Positions 7,512 through 15,826 of a stretch of 64,000 nt of DNA are shown piece after piece. Each line of letters begins with the position of its first letter. The first letter of the stretch is position 1. Below the pieces are notes generated by a model that was given only the letters and a program-made list of their open reading frames with translations, did no database searches and was not told the DNA's origin. This DNA is from CAZMHL01 sp045605445 (GTDB lineage Bacteria > Bacillota > Clostridia > RGIG6154), in the NCBI GenBank assembly GCA_045605445.1, contig JAZUPZ010000032.1:3743-67742 (forward strand), written 5' to 3'. Both the position numbers and the translations under genes were made by a program.

Positions 7512-8394
7512 TCTTTGTGTCAAAAAGATTACTTTTTGAAAGAAAACTGCGGAAATTTTCCATACTTTTCATACGGTAAGACTCCTTTTTCCAGACAAGG
7601 CTTACCTCGGCAAATATGGGTTCCTTGGTGGGAATTGCCGCAAAGGCATCGCTTGTTTCGGCTATCTGTCTGAAGGTGAAGCCCGTAACAACGTTTTCAG
7701 AAATCATTGCAAGCATTGTTGAAAGCTGCTTTGTCTGGAAAACAATGTTTGGAGTTATTTCCGCATCAGCAAACCATTTTTTGATTTTTTCAGTCTGGAA
7801 GAAGCTGTTTTCAAACAGAACGAGAGGGCTGTTTTTAAGAACATCGGGAGTAACGTATTTGTGCCTCGTTATGGGGTTTTCCTTTGATGCACAGCATACA
7901 ATTTCAAGAGTTGCAATCTTCTGAAAATCAAATTTTGAATCAAAGGCGTTGTTTCTTAAAAGCAAAATCGTGTCCAGATAATTTTCTGAAAGAAGGTTTA
8001 ACAGCTCATTGCTTCCCGCTTCAACAATCTCAAGGGTTATTTCGGGATGAAGAACGCAAAAGTCCCGGTAAATACAGGGAAGGACAAGAGAACCTATCAT
8101 AGGCGGAACCCCCAGCCTTAATACGCTTCGCTCTTTACCTATGTCCTTCATAGTGCTTTCAAGCTGATCGGCTCTTGATAGAATATCTTTGCTCATTTCA
8201 AAAAGAACCTTGCCCTCGGAAGTAAGCTCCATTCCGCTGTGACGGCGGTTAAAAAGGGCTACTCCGAACTCTTTTTCAAGTGCTTTTATGGCTGAAGAAA
8301 GGGAAGGCTGGGAAATATAAAGGCATTCCGCCGCCTCAACAAGGGAACCATATATGCAAACGGTGTGAAAATATTTCAACTGGTTTAAATTCAT
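7507..8394 (-). CDS. LysR-family transcriptional regulator
   Basis: The N-terminal winged helix (MNLNQLKYFHTV.., then EAAECLYISQPSLSSAIKALE) is textbook LysR, followed by the periplasmic-binding-like effector domain (about 90-290) with L-R-L-G-V-P-P near its start. The start at 8394 is set by GAGGTG 7 bp upstream. It diverges from the D-malate/tartrate-type dehydrogenase at 8510. This is the same arrangement as dmlR/dmlA in E. coli, so it is probably the activator of that operon with a hydroxy-diacid as effector (inference). It has its own consensus promoter at 8413-8441. Confidence 0.9.
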   Translation of the reverse strand: MNLNQLKYFHTVCIYGSLVEAAECLYISQPSLSSAIKALEKEFGVALFNRRHSGMELTSEGKVLFEMSKDILSRADQLESTMKDIGKERSVLRLGVPPMIGSLVLPCIYRDFCVLHPEITLEIVEAGSNELLNLLSENYLDTILLLRNNAFDSKFDFQKIATLEIVCCASKENPITRHKYVTPDVLKNSPLVLFENSFFQTEKIKKWFADAEITPNIVFQTKQLSTMLAMISENVVTGFTFRQIAETSDAFAAIPTKEPIFAEVSLVWKKESYRMKSMENFRSFLSKSNLFDTKK

Positions 8395-8412
8395 ATTTAA
8401 CACCTCAGGCAC

Positions 8413-8441
8413 ATTATATAGTTTTTATTTATATTTGTCAA
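8413..8441 (-). promoter_or_regulatory. LysR gene promoter
   Basis: On the minus strand, TTGACA (8436-8441), a 17-bp spacer and TATAAT (8413-8418) form a perfect consensus. It lies back to back with the promoter at 8454-8482, so a regulator bound between them could control both. Confidence 0.75.
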
Positions 8442-8453
8442 TATATAATATAT

Positions 8454-8482
8454 TTTACAAAAGTAATGCGATGTGTTATACT
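8454..8482 (+). promoter_or_regulatory. Promoter of the malate/tartrate dehydrogenase operon
   Basis: TTTACA (8454-8459), 17-bp spacer, TATACT (8477-8482). It is weaker than the divergent LysR promoter, as expected for an activator-dependent gene. An AT-rich palindromic stretch (ATATATAATATAT) lies just upstream. Confidence 0.65.
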
Positions 8483-8509
8483 GAAATCAAAATAAGGAGA
8501 TGATAAAAA

Positions 8510-9574
8510 ATGAACGTACATAAAATAGCAGTAATAGCAGGAGACGGAATAGGTCCCGAGGTTATCGACGAGGGTATTAAGGTTTTAGAGGCAGTGGCAA
8601 AGCTGGACGGCGGCTTTCGCTTTGAATTCACAAAATTCCCCTGGGGCTGTGAATACTATAAGGAAAACGGCAGAATGATGGCAGAGGATGGAATAGAACA
8701 GCTGAAAAAATTCGATGCAATTTTGTTGGGCGCCGTAGGTGCGCCGGGAGTTCCCGACCATATTTCTCTCTGGGATTTGCTTCTGGTAATCAGAAAAAGC
8801 TTTGACCAGTACATAAATCTTCGTCCCGTAAAGCTTTTAAAGGGTGCGCCCGAGGTTTTGAAAAATGCTTCGCCTGAAGATATTGATATGGTTTTCGTAA
8901 GAGAAAACACAGAGGGCGAATATGCAGGAAGCGGCAGCTGGCTCTTTAAAGGAAAACCGAACGAGGTTGTAATTCAGGATGGCGTATTCTCAAGAAAAGG
9001 TTGCGAAAGAGTTATCCGTTATGCTTACGAGCTGGCAAAAGCTCAGAATAAAACGCTTACAAGCATAAGCAAGGCAAATGCCCTTAATTATTCAATGGTT
9101 TTCTGGGATCAGATTTTTGCCGAAGTGGGCAAAGAATATCCTGAAGTAAAAACCTATTCTTATCTGGTTGACGCCGCAAGTATGTTTATGGTAAAAGACC
9201 CGAAACGCTTTGAAATTGTTGTAACTTCAAATCTGTTCGGCGATATTCTTACAGATCTTGGCGCTGCAATTGCAGGCGGAATGGGACTTGCCGCAGGCGC
9301 AAACTTAAATCCCGAAAGAGAGTTCCCGTCAATGTTTGAGCCTATTCACGGTTCTGCGCCCGACATTGCAGGAAAAAACATTTCAAATCCTTTTGCAACC
9401 TTCTGGTCAGTATCCCAGCTTCTTGATTTCTTCGGATATACAAACTGGGGAGAACGCATTATTTCCACTATTGAAGAAATGCTCTGCGAAAAGAAAACTC
9501 TTACTCCGGACCTCGGCGGAAATGCAAAAACCTCAGAGGTTGGAGAGGCATTTATTGAAAAACTCATAGGCTAA
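8510..9574 (+). CDS. D-malate / tartrate dehydrogenase (isopropylmalate dehydrogenase family)
   Basis: This is an NAD-dependent oxidative decarboxylase of hydroxy-diacids. The family fold is clear: AGDGIGPEV near the N-terminus, RENTEGEY, the catalytic-lysine region SKANAL, SNLFGDILTDL with the metal aspartates, and EPIHGSAPDIAGK for NAD. The substrate loop DHISLWDLLLVIRKSFDQYINLRP follows the D-malate/tartrate (DmlA/TtuC) pattern, in which DHISLW replaces the leucine-recognising segment of LeuB. Together with the divergent LysR gene this argues for D-malate or tartrate rather than leucine biosynthesis. Length is 354 residues, normal for the family. It is followed after 13 bp by a metallo-hydrolase. 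Confidence 0.85.
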   Translation: MNVHKIAVIAGDGIGPEVIDEGIKVLEAVAKLDGGFRFEFTKFPWGCEYYKENGRMMAEDGIEQLKKFDAILLGAVGAPGVPDHISLWDLLLVIRKSFDQYINLRPVKLLKGAPEVLKNASPEDIDMVFVRENTEGEYAGSGSWLFKGKPNEVVIQDGVFSRKGCERVIRYAYELAKAQNKTLTSISKANALNYSMVFWDQIFAEVGKEYPEVKTYSYLVDAASMFMVKDPKRFEIVVTSNLFGDILTDLGAAIAGGMGLAAGANLNPEREFPSMFEPIHGSAPDIAGKNISNPFATFWSVSQLLDFFGYTNWGERIISTIEEMLCEKKTLTPDLGGNAKTSEVGEAFIEKLIG

Positions 9575-9587
9575 GGAGAAAAATGCT

Positions 9588-10343
9588 ATGTTTGAAAGAA
9601 GAAAAATAAACAATCCCTGGGAAGGAAAAATTGAGCCTCATAAAATTATAGGTAATGTTTATTATATCGGAACCTTTCAGGCGTCAAGTCATCTGATTGA
9701 TACGGGAGACGGGCTTATTGTAATTGATACCGGTTATGCAAAAACTCTTTATCTGCTTATTGATTCTGTCTATAAGCTGGGTTTTAAGCCTGAGGATATT
9801 AAGTATATAATCAATACCCATTGGCACGGAGACCACGTTGAAGGAACGGCGGCTCTTGCAGATTTGTCGGGAGCAAAAACCATTATCGGCAAGAAAGATG
9901 CTGAAAAAGCAGAAAAGTATTTCATTCCCGACATTACGGTTGCAGAGGGTGACCTTCTTACTCTCGGAAACACTTCCATAACCTTTATGGAAACACCGGG
10001 ACATACAAAGGGAACAATTTCTCTTTTCTTTGATACGGAGGAAAACGGAAAAGTATACCGCGTTGGAACCTTTGGCGGTGCAGGAGCAAACACTCTTAAG
10101 GCAGGTGCCTTTGATTATGATGAGTGCAGAGAGGATTATTTTGAATCAATCAGGCGTCTGCGTGAGCAAAAGGTTGACGTGTTTATCGGAAACCATACCT
10201 GGAACAACGATACGGAAAATAAACTGAATCACCTGAGGAAAACAGGCGAGAATAAATTTATCGACCCAAGCCTTTGGTGTCAGTTCCTGGACTATTGCGA
10301 AAGCAGACTTAAAGAAATTATCGAAAACGAAAAGAATCAGTAA
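9588..10343 (+). CDS. Metallo-beta-lactamase-fold hydrolase
   Basis: This zinc-dependent MBL-fold enzyme shows the metal motif THWHGDH (around residues 79-85), a second-sphere GHTKGT and a later GNH. No signal peptide is visible, so it is cytoplasmic, which disfavours a secreted beta-lactamase although the layout recalls subclass B3. In an operon with the malate/tartrate-type dehydrogenase it may hydrolyse a thioester or lactone in the same pathway (inference). The ATG at 9588 follows AAGGAG. A strong terminator ends the unit. Confidence 0.8.
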   Translation: MFERRKINNPWEGKIEPHKIIGNVYYIGTFQASSHLIDTGDGLIVIDTGYAKTLYLLIDSVYKLGFKPEDIKYIINTHWHGDHVEGTAALADLSGAKTIIGKKDAEKAEKYFIPDITVAEGDLLTLGNTSITFMETPGHTKGTISLFFDTEENGKVYRVGTFGGAGANTLKAGAFDYDECREDYFESIRRLREQKVDVFIGNHTWNNDTENKLNHLRKTGENKFIDPSLWCQFLDYCESRLKEIIENEKNQ

Positions 10344-10346
10344 AAA

Positions 10347-10386
10347 AACCCGCTGTAAAAGCTATGTTTTACAGCGGGGTTTTTAT
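10347..10386 (+). terminator. Terminator of the dehydrogenase/MBL operon
   Basis: AACCCGCTGTAAAA pairs with TTTTACAGCGGGGTT around a short loop, then TTTTTATATTT. The stem is almost identical to that at 13393-13434. Confidence 0.85.
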
Positions 10387-10393
10387 ATTTTTA

Positions 10394-10423
10394 TAGACAA
10401 ATTCCTTTTTATTGTGTTATAAT
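10394..10423 (+). promoter_or_regulatory. Promoter of the permease gene
   Basis: TAGACA (10394-10399), 18-bp spacer, TATAAT (10418-10423), immediately after the preceding terminator. Confidence 0.6.
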
Positions 10424-10464
10424 GATACAAAATGTGACATTATAAACTCTTGGAGGTTTTTCAG

Positions 10465-11760
10465 ATGGGTTTTGTAATTACCATAGCCGCAGTCAGCTGT
10501 CTTGCGATGATATTGGCGGTTTTATTTTTTCCGAAGTTAAAGCTTGGTAAATTTTCTGTTTCTTCGTATTGGGTAATAACCTTAATAGGGGCAGCAACGC
10601 TTTTACTGTCGGGAGCGGTTGATATAAAGTCGGTAGGTGCGGCTCTGGTGACAGACAGTGCAATAAATCCTGTTAAAATTCTTGTTTTGTTTATATCAAT
10701 GACGGTTTTGTCAATTTTTTTGGACGAGCTCGGCTTTTTCAGATATCTGGCAAACTGGTCTCTTAAACATGCAGGGGCAAGCCAGACAAAGCTTTTTGTT
10801 TTGTTGTATGTAACAGTTTCAATATTAACCGTTTTCACTTCAAACGATATTATTATCCTTTCCTTTACGCCATTTGTTTGCTATTTCGCGAAAAATGCTC
10901 ATATTGACCCTATGCCCTATCTTGCGGCAGAATTCATTGCGGCAAACACCTGGAGTATGGCTCTTATTATAGGAAATCCTACTAATATATATCTTGTTAC
11001 GGCAACGGGAGGAGATTTTGTTTCATATATGAAGGTTATGCTTCTTCCTACGGTTGTGTCGGGGGTTGTTTCCTGCATTTTGCTGTTCGGATTGTTCCGC
11101 AGAAAATTTTCCGTGCCTATTTCCGCATCCCCGGAAGAGGTTGAAATAAAAGATAAACTCTCTTTATGGGTAGGAATTATTCATCTTGCAGTTTGTACTC
11201 TGGCACTTGCTTTTGCATCTTATGTCGGCATAGAAATGTGGTTAATTTCCCTCGTGTCGGTTCTGAGCCTGCTTGCATTTAATGTTGTAATTGCAATTGT
11301 GAGAAGAGAAAAACCGAAAATGCTGGTTGCCTGTCTGAAAAGGGCGCCCTGGGAGCTTATTCCCTTTGTTATTTCAATGTTTGTAATTGTAGAGGCGCTG
11401 GGAGTAACCGGGGTTACAAACAAAGCCTTTGAGTTTATGGGGAATTCATATCCCGTCTGGAAATACGGCTTTTCTTCCTTCGTGGCATCAAATTTTATAA
11501 ACAATATTCCTATGAGCGTGCTGTTTTCTTCAATTCTTGCAAATGCAACCTCAAATATCGAGGCTGTATATGCTACGGTTGTAGGTTCAAACCTTGGCGC
11601 CTGCCTTACGCCTATTGGTGCCCTTGCGGGAATTATGTGGAGCTCCATTCTTAAAGATCACGGGCTTAAATTTACATATGTTGATTTTCTGAAAACAGGA
11701 ATAACAATAGCAGTTCCCTCGTTGGTTTCTGCACTGGCTGTTCTTGAACTTGTACTTTAA
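10465..11760 (+). CDS. Ion-transporter superfamily permease (ArsB/NhaD/SLC13-like)
   Basis: This integral membrane protein has about eleven hydrophobic segments over 431 residues. Two family-style half-site motifs are visible: TSNDIIILSFTP with the following NPTNIYL, and the second repeat NFINNIPMSVL with GSNLGACLTPIGALAG. These inverted-repeat N-D/N-N-P signatures mark the arsenite/anion permease-like superfamily. No arsenic genes are nearby. Because the preceding operon degrades a hydroxy-diacid, a dicarboxylate is possible, but Na+/H+ or anion transport is equally open. ATG at 10465 with TGGAGG is preferred over the upstream TTG. The TIR-LRR gene starts 35 bp downstream. Confidence 0.75.
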   Translation: MGFVITIAAVSCLAMILAVLFFPKLKLGKFSVSSYWVITLIGAATLLLSGAVDIKSVGAALVTDSAINPVKILVLFISMTVLSIFLDELGFFRYLANWSLKHAGASQTKLFVLLYVTVSILTVFTSNDIIILSFTPFVCYFAKNAHIDPMPYLAAEFIAANTWSMALIIGNPTNIYLVTATGGDFVSYMKVMLLPTVVSGVVSCILLFGLFRRKFSVPISASPEEVEIKDKLSLWVGIIHLAVCTLALAFASYVGIEMWLISLVSVLSLLAFNVVIAIVRREKPKMLVACLKRAPWELIPFVISMFVIVEALGVTGVTNKAFEFMGNSYPVWKYGFSSFVASNFINNIPMSVLFSSILANATSNIEAVYATVVGSNLGACLTPIGALAGIMWSSILKDHGLKFTYVDFLKTGITIAVPSLVSALAVLELVL

Positions 11761-11795
11761 ATTCTCAACCGATTTACAGAAAGGATTTTACTGCT

Positions 11796-13388
11796 ATGAC
11801 TAAAGAAATTTCAGATTCAAATTATTATGATATGGGACTTAACTCCTATGAAGGCGACGAGCCTTATATCTTTGTAAGCTATTCTCATGCCGATACTCCG
11901 AGAGTTCGCGAGATACTAAAAAAAATAGACAGGGAAAAGTTCAGATACTGGTATGACGACACAATGGAAATAGGGGAAGATTTCCGTCTTGAACTTCAGA
12001 ACAGAATAGAAAACTGCTCTGCTTTTTTGCTCTTTATTTCCGATGCGGCAATGCAGAGCAAATATTGCGGAATGGAAATTATTCTTGCATATAAAAACAA
12101 TAAGAGAATATTCCCTGTGTTCCTTGATGACGGCACCGAAATTCCCGGTGCACTCAAAATGATTCTTGAAAATCTTCAGCACGTTAAGGGGACGACCATT
12201 GATAAGGACAGCAAATATATTGACAAGCTTATAAAGAGTCTTCCTATTGAAACAATGCGCAGTCTTTCCATAGATGACGGAATACTGGTTAGATGTAAAG
12301 ACGGAAGCCGACAGATTGCCGTTCCCTCAGAGGTTCGTTTAATCGGTCAGGGTGCGTTTAAAAACTGTGAAAAGCTGGAAAATCTTGAAATCGGAGACGT
12401 GGTGGAAGCTATACAAACAGAGGCGTGCAGAGGTTGTAAACGCTTAAACGGGCTTGTTTTACCGAAAAACGTTCGTTATGTTGGTGAAAGTGCGTTCCGT
12501 GACTGCACGAGTCTTGCCTCTCTTGTTGTTGAAAACGACGATATTGAGCTGGGTGAACGAGCTTTTGAAAACTGTGCCGTTCTTGAAAATATCAGCCTTG
12601 CAAAAGGCATATCAGAGATATATGGCGGTGTATTTAACAGCTGTAAAGCCCTTAAGTCAATAGAACTCCCCGAAATGCTTACAGTTCTTGGGGAAAGCTC
12701 TTTTGCCGACTGCATTTCCTTAAAGGAAGTTGATATTCCCTATAATGTCACCAAGATCGATGATATGGTTTTCAACGGTTGTCTCAGCCTTGAACGTGTT
12801 TATATGAAAGATAAAATCACCAAAATAGGTAAGTATGCCTTTAAGGACTGTAAAAGTCTTGAGTCGGTGTATATTCCCAAATCGGTTAATTCGATTGGTA
12901 TCGGTCCTTTCAGAGGATGCACAAACTTAAAGGAAATAGAGGTAGACCCAAAGAGCCATTACTATAAGTCGGTCGACAACGTTCTGTTCAACAAGAGTAA
13001 ATCAATTCTTATTGCCTTTTCGCCTATGAAACCCGTTTCGAAATATGAAATTCCCGATTCTGTAACGGAAATACGTGCCTGGTCATTTTGCAGCTGTACG
13101 GCGTTGAAGGAAATTGTAATTCCTGATTCCGTCACGGAAATCGGTGAAGGCGCTTTCTATCAGTGTGAATCGTTGGTTGATATTTCAATTCCCGATTCAG
13201 TTGATAAAATTGATGATACTGCATTCAGAGGTTGCATCAATCTTGAAACCGTTGAAATTCCCGATTCTGTGGTTGAATTTGGATGGGGCGTTTTTAATGG
13301 TTGCGACAAGCTTCGAGTAATTTGCTCCAACAATTCGGTTGCCGCTAAATACTGCGATAAGAAAAATATTCCTCATTCGGAATTTTAA
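11796..13388 (+). CDS. TIR domain fused to BspA-type leucine-rich repeats
   Basis: Residues about 22-155 form a TIR domain: YIFVSYSHAD, FRYWYDD.MEIGEDF (BB-loop region) and SKYCGMEI, whose Glu94 is at the position of the catalytic glutamate of TIR NADases. From about residue 170 to 500, at least twelve BspA/TpLRR repeats follow, with the pattern GxxAFxxCxxLxxIxIPxSV. The end (NNSVAAKYCDKKNIPHSEF) is like the usual C-cap of such proteins. No signal peptide or membrane segment is seen, so the protein should be cytoplasmic. The architecture resembles a sensor-effector pair: LRR for recognition, TIR for NAD+ cleavage or signalling (inference). It may be read from the permease promoter, 35 bp gap, and ends at a strong terminator. 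Confidence 0.85.
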   Translation: MTKEISDSNYYDMGLNSYEGDEPYIFVSYSHADTPRVREILKKIDREKFRYWYDDTMEIGEDFRLELQNRIENCSAFLLFISDAAMQSKYCGMEIILAYKNNKRIFPVFLDDGTEIPGALKMILENLQHVKGTTIDKDSKYIDKLIKSLPIETMRSLSIDDGILVRCKDGSRQIAVPSEVRLIGQGAFKNCEKLENLEIGDVVEAIQTEACRGCKRLNGLVLPKNVRYVGESAFRDCTSLASLVVENDDIELGERAFENCAVLENISLAKGISEIYGGVFNSCKALKSIELPEMLTVLGESSFADCISLKEVDIPYNVTKIDDMVFNGCLSLERVYMKDKITKIGKYAFKDCKSLESVYIPKSVNSIGIGPFRGCTNLKEIEVDPKSHYYKSVDNVLFNKSKSILIAFSPMKPVSKYEIPDSVTEIRAWSFCSCTALKEIVIPDSVTEIGEGAFYQCESLVDISIPDSVDKIDDTAFRGCINLETVEIPDSVVEFGWGVFNGCDKLRVICSNNSVAAKYCDKKNIPHSEF

Positions 13389-13392
13389 GAGT

Positions 13393-13434
13393 AAACCCCC
13401 GCTGTAAAATTATGTTTTACAGCGGGGGTTTTTT
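13393..13434 (+). terminator. Terminator of the TIR-LRR gene
   Basis: AAACCCCCGCTGTAAAA pairs with GTTTTACAGCGGGGGTTT, then TTTAC. It is near-identical in sequence to the hairpin at 10347-10386 and lies 21 bp before the convergent PII-like gene. Confidence 0.85.
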
Positions 13435-13455
13435 ACATAGGGAATTGCCGGAGTT

Positions 13456-14124
13456 TTATATTTTATATGCCTTCTCGGTAGGGATGGCGATTATTATTCC
13501 GTTGGCATCGGTAGTGGTGCCGAATTCCCTGTTTACGTCCTCCATAATGCGGGCGCTGGTTTTAAGAGGGGCAAGTATGCAGAGAATTTCTCTTTCACCG
13601 TCAATTTCAGATTTGCCTAAGTCGGCAAACTGTTCAACGTTTGCAAGTCTGCCCTTTATAACCGTTCCTCCGGTAGCGCCTGCTTTTCTTGCAACCTGCA
13701 TAACATCGTCGCTATAGCCTTCGTTAACTGAAATAACAATAAGATTATTATGATGTTCGTTTTTCATTGAACCGTTTCCTCTCTCTATGTTTTTATTATT
13801 GTTAAAGCTTAAAATTTCCGTTAAAATTCTGTTTGCGGCAGAAACCTTTAAAATTATCATAAGCCCGCCGTATTTTGTATGACTTTCAAAGGCAGAGCCG
13901 AAGCCTGCCATCATATCCTTAACGGCATTTTCGCTTCCAAGACTTATTATTATGTCCTTGTCCTTTGTTCCAAGGCCGAAAATGTCCATCATTTCCGTGG
14001 GAGCAGTTCCCATGCCGACGCACTGAAAGCTGACTTTGATATTCATATTTTCAAGGTCTTTGATGAGCTTCTTGCCTTTATCACGTTCAACTATTGATAA
14101 AAGCACCATTGGTCTTTTACTCAT
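13456..14124 (-). CDS. PII-like (GlnB-type) regulator, two-part
   Basis: This 222-residue protein appears to be two PII-like ferredoxin-fold halves. The C-terminal half shows the PII pattern VARKAGATGGTVIKGR, then GEREILCILAP and NREFGTTTDANGIIIAIP. The N-terminal half (RPMVLLSIVERDKGKKLIKDLE..) is more diverged. PII proteins sense ATP/ADP/2-oxoglutarate or other small ligands and control membrane transporters. The start is set by GAGGAGG 6 bp before the ATG at 14124. It overlaps the end of the upstream DUF1538 gene by 8 bp, so the pair is translationally coupled, and the membrane protein is its probable target (inference). Confidence 0.75.
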   Translation of the reverse strand: MSKRPMVLLSIVERDKGKKLIKDLENMNIKVSFQCVGMGTAPTEMMDIFGLGTKDKDIIISLGSENAVKDMMAGFGSAFESHTKYGGLMIILKVSAANRILTEILSFNNNKNIERGNGSMKNEHHNNLIVISVNEGYSDDVMQVARKAGATGGTVIKGRLANVEQFADLGKSEIDGEREILCILAPLKTSARIMEDVNREFGTTTDANGIIIAIPTEKAYKI

Positions 14125-15640
14125 AATCATCCTCCTCAAAGAATAATATGTCGTCCTCAATCATGCTGATTTCGGTGTGGAACTTTCTTATTTTTCTTAT
14201 GCGGCTTCTTCTTTCGCTGAACCCTAAAATCTGAATTGTTATAAGAGGGGCCATGGCGATAAGGGCAACAATTCCGAAAGCATCGGTCATAACGTTTCCG
14301 CCCATTGCTTCGCAGGCGCCCACAGCAAAGGGAAGCATAAAGGTTGAGGTCATAGGTCCGCTGGCAACTCCGCCCGAGTCAAAAGCAATACCCGTATAAA
14401 TTGTCGGAACAAAAAAGCTTATTATGAGCGATGCGGCATAGCCTGCAATTAAAAAGGGAAGAACGGGAATGCCCGTAAGAACCCTCAGCATAGAAATGCC
14501 CACAGAAACGGAAACGCCCACAGAAAGGGCAATTCCTACAGATTTCTGGGAAATTGCGCCGTTTGTAATTTCGCTTACCTGCCTTTTAAGAGAATGAACG
14601 GCAGGCTCGGCAGAAACAACGAAATAGCCCATAAGCATTCCGATGGGAATAAGCATATTGCGGAAGGAGCTTTCTGAAATCATTGCTCCGATAAGTCTTC
14701 CCGCAGGCATAAAGCCAACGTTTGCTCCCGTAAGGAACAAAACGAGCCCGATATAGGTGTATAAAAATCCTACACACATTTTTATAACGTTGTGTATATG
14801 AAATCTTCTTGTAACAAGCTGAAAAATAATAAACAGCAAAACAATGGGAACAAAAGCAACAAGAATTTCGCCGGCATATACGGGCAGGGCTTTTGTAAAC
14901 TGAATAAAGGCTTCAATTGTGTTGTGAACATTGGTAATTTCATAGCCCGAGGTGCTCGGACGGGGATTGAAGAAAATGCTTAAAAGAAGAACCGAAAGAA
15001 TAGGTCCTATACTGCAAAGGGCAACAAGACCGAAGCTGTGTTCGCCGGTATGACGTCCCTTTTTGCTTGCGGCAAGACCGGCTCCCAGTGCCATTATAAA
15101 GGGAACGGTAATAGGTCCCGTTGTAACGCCGCCCGAGTCAAAGGCGGTGGGAATAAATTCCCTGGGAGCAAAAATGGTTGTAAGCATAATAATTAAGTAG
15201 AAAACTATGAGAAGAGCTCTTAAAGAAAGGTCTTTTTTGCTTCTTATAAGGGAAATGCTGAGAAAAATGCCGACTCCGATACCAACACAGCATATAAGCA
15301 TAAGGTTGTCAATGGTGGGAACCTGCTCTGCAAGAACCTGTAAATCCGGCTCAGAAACGGTTATGAAAAATCCGAGTATAAAGCAGATAACAAGGGGAAT
15401 TAAAACTTTTCTGTGCTTGCCGAGAGATTTCCCTAAACCGTCTCCCAAAGGCTCCATAGAAATTCCCGAGCCTACGGTAAAAAAGCTCATTCCCAGAATA
15501 AGCATAACCGTACCAAGGAAAAACATAACAAGAACTCCCGTGTCAAGAGGAACGCAGGATATGGAAAGTATCAGAACTATGAGGGCAATCGGAATAACAG
15601 AGCCGAAAGCTTCTTTTATTGATGAAAAAATATCAGACAT
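14117..15640 (-). CDS. DUF1538 polytopic membrane protein
   Basis: This 507-residue, strongly hydrophobic protein is built from two DUF1538 repeats, each with about six membrane spans. The signature AFDSGGV..GP occurs twice (around TAFDSGGVTTGPITVPFI and IAFDSGGVASGPMTSTFM), as expected for an internally duplicated transporter. The C-terminus is a charged cytoplasmic tail rich in Glu/Asp. Function is not established. The overlap with a PII-like gene suggests a channel or transporter gated by PII. The ATG at 15640 with a GGGAG site is chosen over a longer reading. Divergent from the MFS gene at 15827. Confidence 0.8.
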   Translation of the reverse strand: MSDIFSSIKEAFGSVIPIALIVLILSISCVPLDTGVLVMFFLGTVMLILGMSFFTVGSGISMEPLGDGLGKSLGKHRKVLIPLVICFILGFFITVSEPDLQVLAEQVPTIDNLMLICCVGIGVGIFLSISLIRSKKDLSLRALLIVFYLIIMLTTIFAPREFIPTAFDSGGVTTGPITVPFIMALGAGLAASKKGRHTGEHSFGLVALCSIGPILSVLLLSIFFNPRPSTSGYEITNVHNTIEAFIQFTKALPVYAGEILVAFVPIVLLFIIFQLVTRRFHIHNVIKMCVGFLYTYIGLVLFLTGANVGFMPAGRLIGAMISESSFRNMLIPIGMLMGYFVVSAEPAVHSLKRQVSEITNGAISQKSVGIALSVGVSVSVGISMLRVLTGIPVLPFLIAGYAASLIISFFVPTIYTGIAFDSGGVASGPMTSTFMLPFAVGACEAMGGNVMTDAFGIVALIAMAPLITIQILGFSERRSRIRKIRKFHTEISMIEDDILFFEEDDYE

Positions 15641-15734
15641 TTTGTATTGCTCCCGTAATTGCGGAAAAGTCCGCATAAAATCAATAATATTTTATCATAT
15701 TTCGGGTGTAAAAGCAAACGAAGGAAGGGCTTTT

Positions 15735-15755
15735 GTGTAAAATATTATTTTACAC
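15735..15755. promoter_or_regulatory. Perfect 9-bp inverted repeat, candidate operator
   Basis: GTGTAAAAT-ATT-ATTTTACAC lies between the divergent DUF1538 and MFS genes, 5 bp upstream of the MFS -35 box. Two-fold symmetry and location suggest a site for a dimeric regulator. Confidence 0.5.
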
Positions 15756-15760
15756 ACTAC

Positions 15761-15789
15761 TTGAAGTTTTTTATAATGTGTGATAATAT
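15761..15789 (+). promoter_or_regulatory. Promoter of the MFS gene
   Basis: TTGAAG (15761-15766), 17-bp spacer, TAATAT (15784-15789). Confidence 0.55.
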
Positions 15790-15826
15790 ACTTGTGGTTT
15801 TGAAAACGACGAAAGAAGGCGAGACA

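Noticed and set aside
8510..9574. LeuB (3-isopropylmalate dehydrogenase)
   Set aside because: No leuA, leuC or leuD is near. The substrate loop has the DHISLW form of D-malate/tartrate enzymes, and a LysR gene diverges as in the dml locus.
9588..10343. Antibiotic-resistance metallo-beta-lactamase
   Set aside because: It has no signal peptide and belongs to a metabolic operon; the MBL fold alone does not indicate resistance.
15659..15826. In-frame 56-residue extension of the MFS transporter
   Set aside because: The stretch contains the divergent promoter region and palindrome; the GTG at 15827 sits right before the first membrane helix.
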